NCBI GenBank assembly: GCA_944472135.2 | Contig: OX235262.1 | Coordinates: 168,763,509 to 168,827,508, forward strand | Length of the DNA: 64,000 bases | Direction of reading: 5' to 3' | Source of the DNA: Trichobilharzia regenti | Taxonomy: Eukaryota > Platyhelminthes > Trematoda > Strigeidida > Schistosomatidae | Shown here: in pieces, positions 54,215 through 64,000 of the stretch | Layout: every line of letters begins with the position of its first letter | How positions within the stretch are numbered: the stretch's first letter is position 1 | Position numbers and translations under genes: made by a program | The notes under the pieces: generated by a model | Told to the model about the DNA's origin: nothing | The model's database searches: none | Seen by the model: only the letters and a program-made list of their open reading frames with translations

Positions 54215-55070
54215 TATTGTTTATATTGCAAGGTGCTTTTCTATTGACCGACTGTTATTCACTATTTTATCCTCTGGATTTTGCAGATGATATATGTCTA
54301 ATGCAAGCAAAAACCAACAAACTGGCTGAAGGGGTAGCGAAGACAAGACTACAGGTGAACACAGAGAAGATGGAGGTGATGAAAATAACCAATCAACAGC
54401 AACAGCAACAACAACTAGCACAAATCACCATCAACGGGAGAGACTTAACAGAGGTTGCCTCCTTCACTTATCTGGAAAGCATCGTTTCAACTGCAGGCCG
54501 GTGAAACACATGAATATGTCAAAGCAGGCCAAAATCGGAAAGGCGAGATACGCCTTCATCAACCTGAAGGAAAACTTCTGCACTGGGCCAGCATAAAGAA
54601 CAAGATTCGCATTTTCAACACCAATGTGAATTTGGTTCTTCTATACGGGTCATAAACTTTGGCAGCGTGTAACGTAAAGGATTTCCATCAGGTTGCAGAC
54701 TTTCGTCGACAGCTGCCTTCGTTTCATACTGAAGATCGAAAGGACAGAAAGAATAAGCAACAAGAAACTATGGGAACAAACCAATCAATAGCCGATTACT
54801 TAACAAATATGTAGGAGAAAGTGGAGATGGATCGGGCACACGTTGAGAAGGCCATCGAATGACATCGCGTGCAATGCAGGCCATCGCTTGACAAGCAGGT
54901 CGTCCGAGGATAACATGGAGGGAATCGTGTGAGTCTGAGTAGAAGATGAGAGATTATGGTCAATCATGGACCCAGTTGAGGAGGACAGCATCAAACCGAA
55001 CTAAGTGGAGGTGTGTTGTTGAATCACTTATTTTCCACTCGGAACCCAAGGGAATAATAGTAATAACAAT
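54215..55070 (+). pseudogene. RTE-type (SR2-like) retrotransposon, 3' end
   Basis: The plus strand encodes FADDICLMQAKTNKLAEGVA (catalytic FADD), EVMKITNQQQQQQQ, ITINGRDLTEVASFTYLESI, then shifted IRIFNTNVNLVLLYGS and the 3' untranslated region ending near 55070 with an AATAGTAATAA tail. The open part 54217-54504 is 95 codons. The 5' part is missing. Confidence 0.85.
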
Positions 55071-55544
55071 ACTTTTCAAACATTCCCAACAATTTAAAGT
55101 TCGTTGATTTTGGAACATATACATACTTAGCCGATTATCTAATCACAGTTCTTTTAATGTACATGCTGTCACAAATGTACGAATTTGTTTGTAAAGGTTA
55201 CAACCTATACAGGGAAGGTACCTGTCTACCTTGATTTGATCTAGTACACAATTTAGGCTACACAGTGTGATTAACACGATTGACAATGAAGTAATATTTA
55301 GTGCCTGTTCTGTTTCAGTATTTTTAGCTGTGATGAGACTTGGTGTTACTTCAAATTCCCTGAGAACAAACGCTGTATTCTTTTCTGTGACGGGAGATTC
55401 ATTTGTTCTCCTCCACTATCTTCATCTCTGTCATATATTCAGATGAATTTTATAATTTCTATCTTCCCTAATCTTAATGCCAGGTTCGATTCCGTTTTCA
55501 GAATTTACTAGTTTTGCTTTTCTAAGTGGTCCATGGATTAGAAG
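55071..55544. other. no recognised feature
   Basis: No gene or known repeat is seen. Confidence 0.4.
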
Positions 55545-56190
55545 TTACTTAGAAACGAGAATGAAAAAACCTACAAAGGAACTAAAAGTGTATTCTGGAT
55601 CAAACACCTCATCAATACGGGTCATGAGGTGTACATCGTGAGATCCTTTAAAAATTATAAATGAACAAAAAAGTACAGTTCTCGTCAAGGTTTCCGACGA
55701 ATTCTCTATTAAACCCGATTTAACTGTTTGGAAAGAAGTAGTTATCAGTCTTTCCTAACCCCTGGAAACTGGATGTCTTTCTTTTCTGTTCCATTTAATG
55801 TCATAATCTTTGGCTTTCACCTTTCCCTCCCCCGTCTTCTATACAGTGTAACTCTGCTTGCCTCTTGTTGTTATGACTTGGGTTGAATTCATCACATTGT
55901 TACTCATCAACTCATTCACCTCTAGTCTTTATTGCACAACTCCTTTGCCACTCCGCACAAGCTTTTATTTTTCCTTAAACTTGAACCCTCTGGGTAATTT
56001 TCTGAGTACTGTTTATTAAGTTTGAAGTCTCTTGTCCACTGACATCATGTAACATTTGCAATTGCGCTAAAACTGTTTCGTACATAAATATAGTTATTTC
56101 TTTAGGCTGTAAGCTGCAGATGAGAAGCCAACAAAATAAATGATTTTACTATTTTATTCTTCTTCTGTTGTCACTTTATTCGAATTCATG
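55545..56190 (+). pseudogene. Penelope-like element fragment (end of GIY-YIG, 3' part)
   Basis: Shifted frames give IKHLINTGHEVYIVRSFKNY and a C-terminal KEVVISLS, followed by the same 3' part as 6655-7530 and a terminal motif at 56105-56143 (GCAGATGAGAAGCCAACAAA). It is old and frame-broken. Confidence 0.6.
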
Positions 56191-56360
56191 AAGGGATATA
56201 AGTGTATGAAATATCATGGATTACATTACTATTCACTATCTGATAAATGAAATGATATTTGGTTTAAAAATCCAGGTGTCATCAGTCTGACGGAATGATC
56301 GATAGGAAATTACTAGTGTCAGTGAATAAAAACTAGGTTACATCGAATATTGTTTAGTTC

Positions 56361-56409
<49 letters not shown>
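56361..56409. repeat. (TA)n microsatellite, about 24 units
   Basis: An uninterrupted TA run. Confidence 0.95.
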
Positions 56410-56410
<1 letters not shown>

Positions 56411-56439
56411 TGTTGTACTAATTGAATTGACCTTAACTG

Positions 56440-56700
56440 ACTGTAGTGACTTAAAGATTGGTTCGTTACCAGAGAAGAGTTTCAGCAACTTAGAATATAC
56501 AGATGATATTGTTCTCCTAGATAAAGACGCTGACAAAGTGTAGAGTCCGCTGAAAACCCACAGCAGAAATCTTCAAATATCTGGGATACGATCTGTAAGA
56601 TTATGCTACTTGGCATAAGTTCATGAAGTCTTTAACTGTTGATTTGAGTCAGCTGCACATGGAGGTGTAGGCTGCCTAGTTCGAGACCTCAAGATGCTAA
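56440..56700 (+). pseudogene. remnant of a second non-LTR reverse transcriptase family
   Basis: The plus strand reads EYTDDIVLLDKDADKV, then a stop, SPLKTHSRNLQISGIR. This resembles the catalytic box EYADDIVLL and following residues of a non-LTR RT different from the SR2-like and CR1-like copies. It may belong with 14790-15065. Confidence 0.5.
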
Positions 56701-56734
56701 TAACCAATGAGACATATAAAAGAAAAGGCGTTCC

Positions 56735-56800
56735 GCAAAGGGTTACTCCTTTCAGCGATATCATTCTGAAGGTGTACAATCGCATATATATATAGTAAAT
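56735..56800. mobile_element. PLE terminal scrap
   Basis: The sequence 'tttcagcgatatcattctga' followed by 'tgtacaatcgcatatatata' is the PLE end seen at 50815 and 29225, without coding sequence. Confidence 0.5.
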
Positions 56801-56849
56801 TTTCTTAGCATTAAAAGGAATATTTCCAAGGTTGCTTCATTAGAATTCT

Positions 56850-58065
56850 AAATTTTAGATAACAACTTTCGTTAAATGATTTGAAACTAAAATAGGATGA
56901 AATAAGCAAGCTGAGTGACGCAATCTAGTTGACGTGTTCAAGTAGAAATAAACGTCAGTTAACAACAGTGGTAATAAGGAGTAGTAAAAATAATAAAGGG
57001 TGAAAGACGTCCAGTCACAAGACGTGAAGAAGATGGAACACGTTAAAATTCCTTTTACAGGAAACTGACATGGATCAGACAACTTGCTGACTTTCAGAGT
57101 TGGGCAAGCCTACATACAAAACAAAACCTGATCCGTTCACTGAGGCAGAGAATCCGCAGAATTTGCAGCCCTGAAATTATGGAAGAGGAGCCGAACACTC
57201 TGTAGAGACTCCTCTTGGAAAATGGCTAGCCAGAACGTTTATTCACAAAATCTATGAAACATAAATCACTCGAACCGCCCACACTTACCGCTTGCAAAAA
57301 ACTGCTCTACTTGAATCTGCAACTCGAAGGTGACTATTGGACAGAAATATGGAGAAACGGCCTGTCTCGCTCACTGAAGAAAACATTCTTCGCGGATAAA
57401 CTCTTGCTAACCTTCTCCATGAAACCAGTGATTCATGTGAACGTGAGGAATAAAGCTAACACTTCTGACCTCATCAATGTGCATCCATCAATTCACCTGT
57501 GGAGCTAAGAATGTCTTCAGTACACATCTTTTGATATCCAAATATATCATCGAACACTTACTCTCATGGAATTACAAAGGAGAAGAAAGATCTTCCCACA
57601 GCTGCATCATGGAACACGTGATTGAATCAGGACACCAGTCAAACCCACAAATTGACTTCAAAGTCATCTACAGAATACGTGGGGATCTTTCTAAAAGAGT
57701 ATGATTCACACTTCTTCAAACTGCAGAAGCAATGGTGATTTACATCTTGACTTCTGAACTCTGCAATCAGAATAAGTCTGTTCAGTCATTAAGTCTGTCG
57801 TGGACACAACTTACCTTAACATCAAAATATGTATTTGTTTGTTTGGTCTTTTTCTGGCTTGTTTGTTTCTTGATTGTATAATGTTTTCTCCCCCCACCCC
57901 TTAATAAGTCTCTACCCCTTATTGCCAATGATGTTAACTTGACTTGAAATTTCAGTTGAGTTATACTCAACCCCGTCAATTAGATTACGTCACTCAACTT
58001 GCTTATTTAATGTTATTTTAGTTTCTACTTAATTAACGCTTTCGTCATTGAGCGCCTTTTTTATA
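56850..58065 (+). mobile_element. Penelope-like element with inverted terminal arms
   Basis: The left arm (56850-57010) is the reverse complement of the right arm (57880-58065); both contain the 'gagtgacg(t/c)aatct' and 'gttgacg' blocks. Between them the plus strand encodes KWLARTFIHKIYET (shifted), CKKLLYLNLQLEGDYWTEIW, SRSLKKTFFADKLLLTFSM, VHPSIHLWS (GIY-YIG with frameshift), EERSSHSCIMEHVIESGHQS and IDFKVIYRIRGDLSKRV. Frameshifts at about 57505 and 57705 break it. No RT is present. Confidence 0.8.
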
Positions 58066-58569
58066 ATAACCAATAGTTGGACAGTATTGGTGGTGATATG
58101 GCTAAAAATCTTCCTCAGTAATGCAGATGATTTCCTTTTCTGTAATCTCCCAAATTCGTTAGATCCTCATGTTTCTGCATTGTTACTATTCTTTCTTCCA
58201 TAAATTTCTTCTCATTGTAGTTCTTTTGTATTTCTATTGTTTATTTCTTCTACCTTTGTGTGCTATTTGGAGTGGGGCAACGTGAATTGTTACACTTCTG
58301 ACTAACATTTTGGTCCTACTCGACATAGTGCTTCACCTACATTTGGGTCGACAGAACACATCAAAATCTAACATGCTGTATACCCTCACTCGGAAGCTGA
58401 TTCAAATTTCTGTGATTTCAAAGCAAAAAAATAGAAGTCAAAAAGAATAGTGGAAAATAACTACGAATGAACACGAAATAAGCAGATAAGGGACAGTATC
58501 AAAATGTATATCAGCCTGATGAGTGAATACATCTCTCCTCAACATCAACTTTACTTCATACCACTAGAA
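58066..58569. other. no recognised feature
   Basis: No gene or known repeat is seen. Confidence 0.4.
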
Positions 58570-59410
58570 GGGTCTATATCAGTATTATTATTCCATTGGG
58601 TTTTCGATGGAATATAGAAATTCAACAGCAAATGTCTATTTCATCCTGTTCTCTGCAATAGCCTTCAGCTATCCCCATCATCGCACATAATCTCTCACTT
58701 CCTCCTCCTCCTCCTCCTTCCATTCACCAGATTGTCTTCATGTCACTCTTGGACACATGCCCAACTCGTCATTTCTTATTAAGGATCAAAATGACGGTTG
58801 GGCTGGCGCGCGATGTCACTGGACGGGATCCTCGTCATGTGTCCCATTCATCGCTATTTTCTTCAGAAACTTTACTAAGCGGTAGGTTCTTGATTGATTT
58901 GTTCGAAGAGTCATCCGATCTTCAGTATGGAACGAAGGCAGCTGTTGATTAAAAGTCTGCAGCCACCTGTATGAAATGCTTTTGGTGCAGCGCTCGCTAA
59001 GATTCCGACTCATATATTAGAAATAACTGGATTGAAATTGGGGTCAAAATCCAAATGTCGTTTGTTTATGATAAGTGCAGCATATTTCCAAACTAGTTTC
59101 ATTCTGATGAAGATGGTTCTTGACTTTCTGATTCTGGATTTGACGTCGTCATCTGTGTCGTCTGGCTGTAGTGGAAATAAAATTACTTAGTCAAGTGAGG
59201 GAAGTGACCCTTTTCAAATGTATTCCATCGATAGTGATTGGTGCTCGCTGTTGTTGGTTGGTTGGTATCTGCATCACATCTGTCTTACCATTATTCACTT
59301 GAAGTGCTTCCTTCTGTGGCTGTTTCTTCTGTCTGTTTGTTGGTTTTCCACCGTAAGTCTTAGAATTTATGTGATATTAGACACAAATCATCCATGAATT
59401 CATGATCTTC
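58570..59410 (-). pseudogene. RTE-type (SR2-like) retrotransposon, 3' end
   Basis: The minus strand carries the segment with the QQQ-encoding run near 59250 and the 3' untranslated part up to an AATAAT-like tail near 58580. It is related to 21030-21830 and 24240-24870. Frames are broken. Confidence 0.65.
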
Positions 59411-59502
59411 TAGAGTCTTCTTATCGACTCAGAGTATTTCTGACTTCTCGCTCTCCACATACATTGTTCCGCATCATCCAGTCCACCACAATTAGACGGT
59501 AA

Positions 59503-62046
59503 GACGGTAATGATTCATATGAAGACAATTTAGTCTCCCTAAGTGGGTTCACAATCTACAGACAAGACCGATGCAGCTCGAAGAAGAAGAGAGGTGGTGG
59601 TGTTGCCACTTTTATTAATTCTCAGTGGTCTACTGCCAACAACGTCTGCTTCAAATTCTCAAATGACAATATTGACTGTATAACTGTAAAATGTCGACCT
59701 AAACACTTACCTAAGTACAGCTCCATTTTTGTCACAAATATCTATATCACACCTTGTTGCAGTCCCTCAGAACTATCTATCTTCGCTGATGAATTCACTA
59801 TTTTTGCTGCTGCTTCGTTTGGTAACTCCTTATCTATAGTGACCGGCGACTTCAACTCCAGCGACTGCAGTTTTATTACATTGCTGGGCCATGCAAATGT
59901 TGTTAATTTCCCAACTCGACAAAATACTTCACTTGATTTAGTATTTGTAAATGATTCTGGAATATACGAAGCTCGTAAAAGAGCCCCGCTCTTCAATTCT
60001 GATCATTGTATTGTACGAGTCTTACCCAAAATTTACGGAAAGTTACACAGTAAAGCCCTCTCAAACTTGTCTAAGAAAGTTGTTCACAGATGCTACTCAA
60101 ATGAGAACGTACATCATCTTAGAAACATGCTCAGTGACACAAGATGGGATTTGTTTAATGTTGATTCACTTAATGACAATATCTCTAATATTACATCCTA
60201 TCTGAAATTCTGTTTTGAAATCTGTTGTCCAAAAGAAACACTATTCGTCAAATTTGACCGTTTCTCCTCGCCTCAACTTAAAAAGCTTCGTAGAGAGAAG
60301 GAAAAACTATATAAAATCAAAGATAAAATTGGTGTAAAAAGAACTAACTTCTTAATTAAGTCTGAAATGCAGAGGTTGAATGTAATATATAACCAGAAAT
60401 TCATGTCCTGCAAAAATCCTTCTAATATGTGGAAACTATTTAAGGAAATCACTGGTGGTAAGCAGATAAACAATATTCCATATTCTTTTGATGTATGTAC
60501 TCTTAACAAATCTTTTATTTACTCTCCCTCAAATGCCATGCTTCCCAGCATCACTTGTGTTAATAATAGCCCCTTTCCAGGTTTTAACACAAATGATGTT
60601 CAAAAGTGCCTCAAGTCTCTAAACCCTTCCCAGAGCTTAGGTCCCGATTATGTACCTAGTATTATTTTTAAAAAATGTTCTGATATTCTGTGTCACCCTC
60701 TTACTGATCTATTTAACAAATCTTTTTCCGATAATATTGTGCCTGCCGTTTGGAAGGACATTAAAGTTGTACCCATACCTAAATCTTCTACTGGAGCATG
60801 TGTCAAATTTAGACCCATTGCTATTACGTCTCCTTTTTTGAAAACTATGGAGAAATTACTTTTACTTAGTCTTGAACCTTCGCTTAAATCCTTTAATGAC
60901 CCTAAACAATTTGCCTATAAGCACAGTAGAAGCACTTTAGATGCAGCTGCCGTCTTATATCATAACATTGCTTCCAGTCTAGACAAGGGGGCTAAATTTG
61001 TTCGTTGCGCCTTCCTAGACTATACATCTGCTTTCGACTCGGTCCCTAGGGACATCTTATTAAATAAACTTGCTGCTAGTCAAACAGAATGTTGGGCTGT
61101 TAACTGGTTGCATTCCTATTTCTCAGATAGAAAGCAGTACACCGTATATAAAGGGAAGTCCTCCACTTCATTGCCTACTGAAGCTGGTGTCCCTCAAGGT
61201 GCTGTTCTTTCTCCTTTTCTTTTTTCTTTCTTCTTGCACGACTTGCCTCACTCTGATGAAATAAACTTTGTGAAGTATGCTGATGATTTAACGGTTTCAA
61301 TGGCTGTTAACTCCCAGCTAGATTGTACTAAAATAAATAGCTTTCTATCGGAAGTCAGCAAATGGTCTGAGTCTAACGGTCTTAAACTGAATCCTTCTAA
61401 GTGTCAAACTGTTGATTTCAGCTTAAGATGTAAACGACAGTTAAAAGAAGTCATCGATTCTCATGACAGTTGTAAAATTGACGACAATGATATAGGAATC
61501 AAATCAGAAATTAAGTATCTTGGACTCATTCTCTCTTCTGATCTCTCCTGGTCTTCCCATGTCTTAGCAATCTCCAGTAAAATATTCCGCTTGACATTTT
61601 ACATTAAGAAGTTAAGACACTCGGGTATAACTCAACCCCTCATCCTACAGTTCGTAAACTCTTGCATCCTACCTATTCTTCTTTATTGCTCACCCTTATT
61701 CTTTCCTGGTTTGCTTAAAAAAGACTATGTCACAATTCGTAGAATACTGAAGACTGTCAGTAGAGTGAGTGGTGTCCCAGTGGACCACATAGTTAACGTC
61801 GTTGTCGATAGGCATTTGACTTCGTGCAATAAATTTGCTAAAGGGATTTTGTCTGACTTGGAGCATCCGCTTTACCCTCAGCTTTCACCTTGCATCTCCT
61901 CAGGTAGAACAAGGAGTAACTTCAGAAAACTGTATGCTCGCACGTCTAAGTATAAGAATTCTATGATACCATACTTGGCACGTATTTTATGTGATGAAAA
62001 TAGTGTCAGGCAAGAATTAACTAACCTTCTTTCATCTAGTAAATAA
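59503..62046 (+). CDS. CR1-like non-LTR retrotransposon endonuclease/reverse transcriptase, 5'-truncated but open
   Basis: The frame is open from after a stop at 59500-59502 to the stop at 62044-62046 (847 codons, no internal stop). It begins inside an APE-type endonuclease: GFTIYRQDRC, RGGGVATFI, IVTGDFNS (catalytic Asp/Asn region) and SDHCIVRV (SDH motif). RT motifs follow: SLGPDYVPSIIFK, KFRPIAITSPFLK, FLDYTSAFDSVPRDIL (box A), GVPQGAVLSPFLF (box B), FVKYADDLTVS (YADD catalytic box), NPSKCQTVDF and KYLGLILSSDLSWSSH. The first part of the endonuclease is missing, so the element cannot nick its target. It is an intact remainder of a recent insertion. Decayed relatives are at 34650-36095 and 36600-37800. 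Confidence 0.85.
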   Translation, partial: DGNDSYEDNLVSLSGFTIYRQDRCSSKKKRGGGVATFINSQWSTANNVCFKFSNDNIDCITVKCRPKHLPKYSSIFVTNIYITPCCSPSELSIFADEFTIFAAASFGNSLSIVTGDFNSSDCSFITLLGHANVVNFPTRQNTSLDLVFVNDSGIYEARKRAPLFNSDHCIVRVLPKIYGKLHSKALSNLSKKVVHRCYSNENVHHLRNMLSDTRWDLFNVDSLNDNISNITSYLKFCFEICCPKETLFVKFDRFSSPQLKKLRREKEKLYKIKDKIGVKRTNFLIKSEMQRLNVIYNQKFMSCKNPSNMWKLFKEITGGKQINNIPYSFDVCTLNKSFIYSPSNAMLPSITCVNNSPFPGFNTNDVQKCLKSLNPSQSLGPDYVPSIIFKKCSDILCHPLTDLFNKSFSDNIVPAVWKDIKVVPIPKSSTGACVKFRPIAITSPFLKTMEKLLLLSLEPSLKSFNDPKQFAYKHSRSTLDAAAVLYHNIASSLDKGAKFVRCAFLDYTSAFDSVPRDILLNKLAASQTECWAVNWLHSYFSDRKQYTVYKGKSSTSLPTEAGVPQGAVLSPFLFSFFLHDLPHSDEINFVKYADDLTVSMAVNSQLDCTKINSFLSEVSKWSESNGLKLNPSKCQTVDFSLRCKRQLKEVIDSHDSCKIDDNDIGIKSEIKYLGLILSSDLSWSSHVLAISSKIFRLTFYIKKLRHSGITQPLILQFVNSCILPILLYCSPLFFPGLLKKDYVTIRRILKTVSRVSGVPVDHIVNVVVDRHLTSCNKFAKGILSDLEHPLYPQLSPCISSGRTRSNFRKLYARTSKYKNSMIPYLARILCDENSVRQELTNLLSSSK

Positions 62047-62530
62047 ACAATTTCCTCCATCCATCCTTATATACCTTCAAGTTTTACTTTTATTACTTCT
62101 ATTATATTTATGGTCCTGTTAATTCTCTGTTTTACTCTCATAATTGCAAACACCAACTTATCTCCATGACGGCTGTAATCTTTGTTTTTTCCTTCACCAT
62201 ATCATGTAGAAAGAACATTATATTCAATATTTTTAAACATGTTAGGATTTCTATACCACATTGACAATACTGTGTGGCACAAGCCAACGGCAATTTTCAC
62301 TTGTATTCTTATTATTATTACCCTAGCTGTTATCATTATTATTGCTATTTCCATTTTATATGCTGCATGTTTTTGACACTACCTCTATTGTAAATGTGGA
62401 AAATTTTCTGTGTGATTAATTTTATTTATAATTTGAGGAAATTAGATGCAATATTGTGATTAATGCTGAAAATTCCATTCTGTATCACAAGTACTGTTTT
62501 TGGAATAAAGTAAATCATTATTATTATTAT
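62047..62530 (+). mobile_element. 3' untranslated end of the CR1-like element
   Basis: It runs to TTTTGGAATAAAGTAAATC followed by an ATT-repeat tail (62517-62530), the same end as found in inverted orientation at 34650-34690. No target duplication could be identified, as is common in the CR1 group. Confidence 0.8.
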
Positions 62531-63299
62531 AAGATTGTCTAACCTAAAACAGGGATAATCACAAGTCAGCCAAATGATTCCCAAAAATCCCAGTAGTCCA
62601 GGATAAAATTATTCCTGTTTACCCTGTTAATAAAATAATAAAAATAATGATTTTTCTTTTTCAACTTTGGCACTTCTATGAGGAGAATCATTTAATCAAT
62701 GAAAGGTGATAATAGCCGAGTATTCTGTGTTTAGCGCTCAGTTCCAGTTATAAACTGACTGAAAAACAAACAAAACCGAAAGACTGAGTGTTAATAAACA
62801 GGTCAAGTGAAGGAGTAGAGATGAACAGCAACCATAAACAACAGATGTAAGAAGGCAAAATTAAATCGAACTCACAAATTTGAAAGTAAAACTGTCAGTA
62901 TAACAAATATCAGTGCGGCTAAGAGGAGGCTAGGATAAAAACAGGATAGACATGTATAACATCCTCAGCGGTGACCAGTCAACTCCTGTTGCCTAACTAT
63001 AAGAATATTTGAACTACAATAAAAATTTTCAAGAATTGAACTGAAAGATGGTTTCTTTTATTTTATATATATATATATAATTCTCAAAAATAAGGTGTGG
63101 TTAAGAGAAACCTAAACACATAATTGATGTCCGATAGCTGAAAATATATGGTGAAGAGAAAAATAGAAGCAACAAGATATGCTGATGAGAACTATAGTTG
63201 ATACATTGGTTGTAGGACCTTTTGTCTGCGAAACTTCGATCCATGGATGTAGAGAGGACTTCCGTGTTGCAAAGGTTATATATATATATATAATTTCAT
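62531..63299. other. no recognised feature
   Basis: No gene or known repeat is seen apart from short TA runs near 63064 and 63280. Confidence 0.4.
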
Positions 63300-63600
63300 T
63301 ATTTTTACGAGTTGGACCACGGATTGATATCAGTAAATAACCGTTCAAAGCCAGATAGTACTGGATAGCTGTTTAATCCTAGTTTGGGAATCATCTGCAG
63401 TACACACCTACCGCCAGTCTTCGAACCCAGGAACTTCCAGTTACAAGGCAAGCTCGTATGCTATTCAGCCACTGGGACCCGATTGGAAGGCTCATGAATT
63501 CTAGCTTCTACGGATTGGCGATTTAGCACGACTACAACCAATGGTTTAATGGTTATCTAACTGATATCAGTCCGTGATCAACTCGTAAAAACAAAACTAG
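63300..63600 (-). repeat. Sm-alpha-like SINE with decayed hammerhead
   Basis: The reverse complement includes GTGGCTGAATAGCATACGAG (box A region), CTGGGTTCGAAGACTGG (box B), a hammerhead remnant at 63351-63407 (CTGCAGATGA and ATTAAAC) and the tail. Both catalytic elements are altered. Confidence 0.7.
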
Positions 63601-63675
63601 TCGTTACAAACCAGTCGTAGACGATTTCATTATTATTTCATGACCTTACTTATGACTTTATTACTTTACTTTCAG

Positions 63676-63735
63676 GTGGTGCTTTTTTAACTGGTTTACG
63701 TATTTACGAAATCCTGTTCATTACACTTGACTAAA
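63676..63735 (+). other. candidate terminal exon, very uncertain
   Basis: ACTTTACTTTCAG ends at 63675 and is followed by short open frames, for example GAFLTGLRIYEILFITLD with a stop. The acceptor-like tract is fair, but nothing supports a gene here beyond that. Confidence 0.1.
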
Positions 63736-64000
63736 TACATTATTATTTGACAATCATTCACCAGTAGTACTTTTAGGTTTACACCACATTATCGTTATTA
63801 TTTGACAATCAATACTATAGGCGTTATTTTCAACCTTGAACTTATGTCTTGTTCAACCCATTCGTTAGTTTCCTTTGTGTAGTATTCATATTGCTACTTG
63901 AATATTCCCATAATTTATTCCGAACAAAATAGTTAGAGCGAACAACATGAATAGTATTCATACTGTCTCACACAGCTATTCCTATACATCGTGATATTAC

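Noticed and set aside
57782..57979. Minus-strand open frame of 65 codons
   Set aside because: It is antisense to the 3' part and arm of a PLE.

Overview
The window looks like nuclear DNA of a blood fluke, most probably Schistosoma; the species cannot be told from the sequence alone. It is AT-rich, gene-poor and intron-rich. It is crowded with the repeats typical of schistosome genomes: tRNA-derived SINE-like units that carry hammerhead ribozyme sequence (the Sm-alpha type), Penelope-like elements (PLEs) with GIY-YIG endonuclease domains, RTE-type (SR2-like) and CR1-like non-LTR retrotransposons, solo LTRs and long (TA)n arrays. No operons, bacterial ribosome-binding sites or CRISPR arrays are visible.

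Only one host protein gene can be supported with confidence. Exon 1 (16342-16938, + strand) encodes a signal peptide, a Thr/Ser-rich segment and the first half of a C-type lectin-like domain (CTLD). A 13.4-kb intron follows (16939-30351). Exon 2 (30352-33657) completes the CTLD and continues into a long mucin-like tail with five near-identical 131-residue repeats, each holding an Arg-rich, furin-like site. The two exons join in phase 0 and give a predicted secreted protein of about 1300 residues. Inside the intron, 26344-26400 is a candidate alternative signal-peptide exon whose donor is also in phase 0.

Region by region. 0-16 kb: a mosaic of decayed PLEs, three SINE classes, RTE 3' ends and one solo LTR; a SINE at 2080-2318 still has a perfect 30-bp target-site duplication. 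16-34 kb: the CTLD gene, its intron filled with PLEs (several with inverted arms), SINEs, RTE fragments and a 2.1-kb palindrome at 27.1-29.2 kb. 34-40 kb: CR1-like and PLE fragments on the minus strand. 40-45 kb: two oppositely oriented solo LTRs, each with a 4-bp target duplication, on either side of a PLE with long inverted arms. 45-59 kb: RTE copies and more PLEs, including the best preserved PLE reading frame (48757-50186, minus). 59.5-62.5 kb: a 5'-truncated CR1-like element whose remaining 847 codons are open. 62.5-64 kb: little except one SINE.

The main structural theme is that many PLE copies are flanked by, or consist of, inverted copies of their own terminal sequence, and that these termini carry hammerhead-like motifs. 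Together with the hammerhead SINEs, the window holds three apparently different lineages of hammerhead-like RNA motif. All family names rest on motifs and homology read by eye; no database search was made. Boundaries of decayed repeats are approximate to about 20-50 bases.
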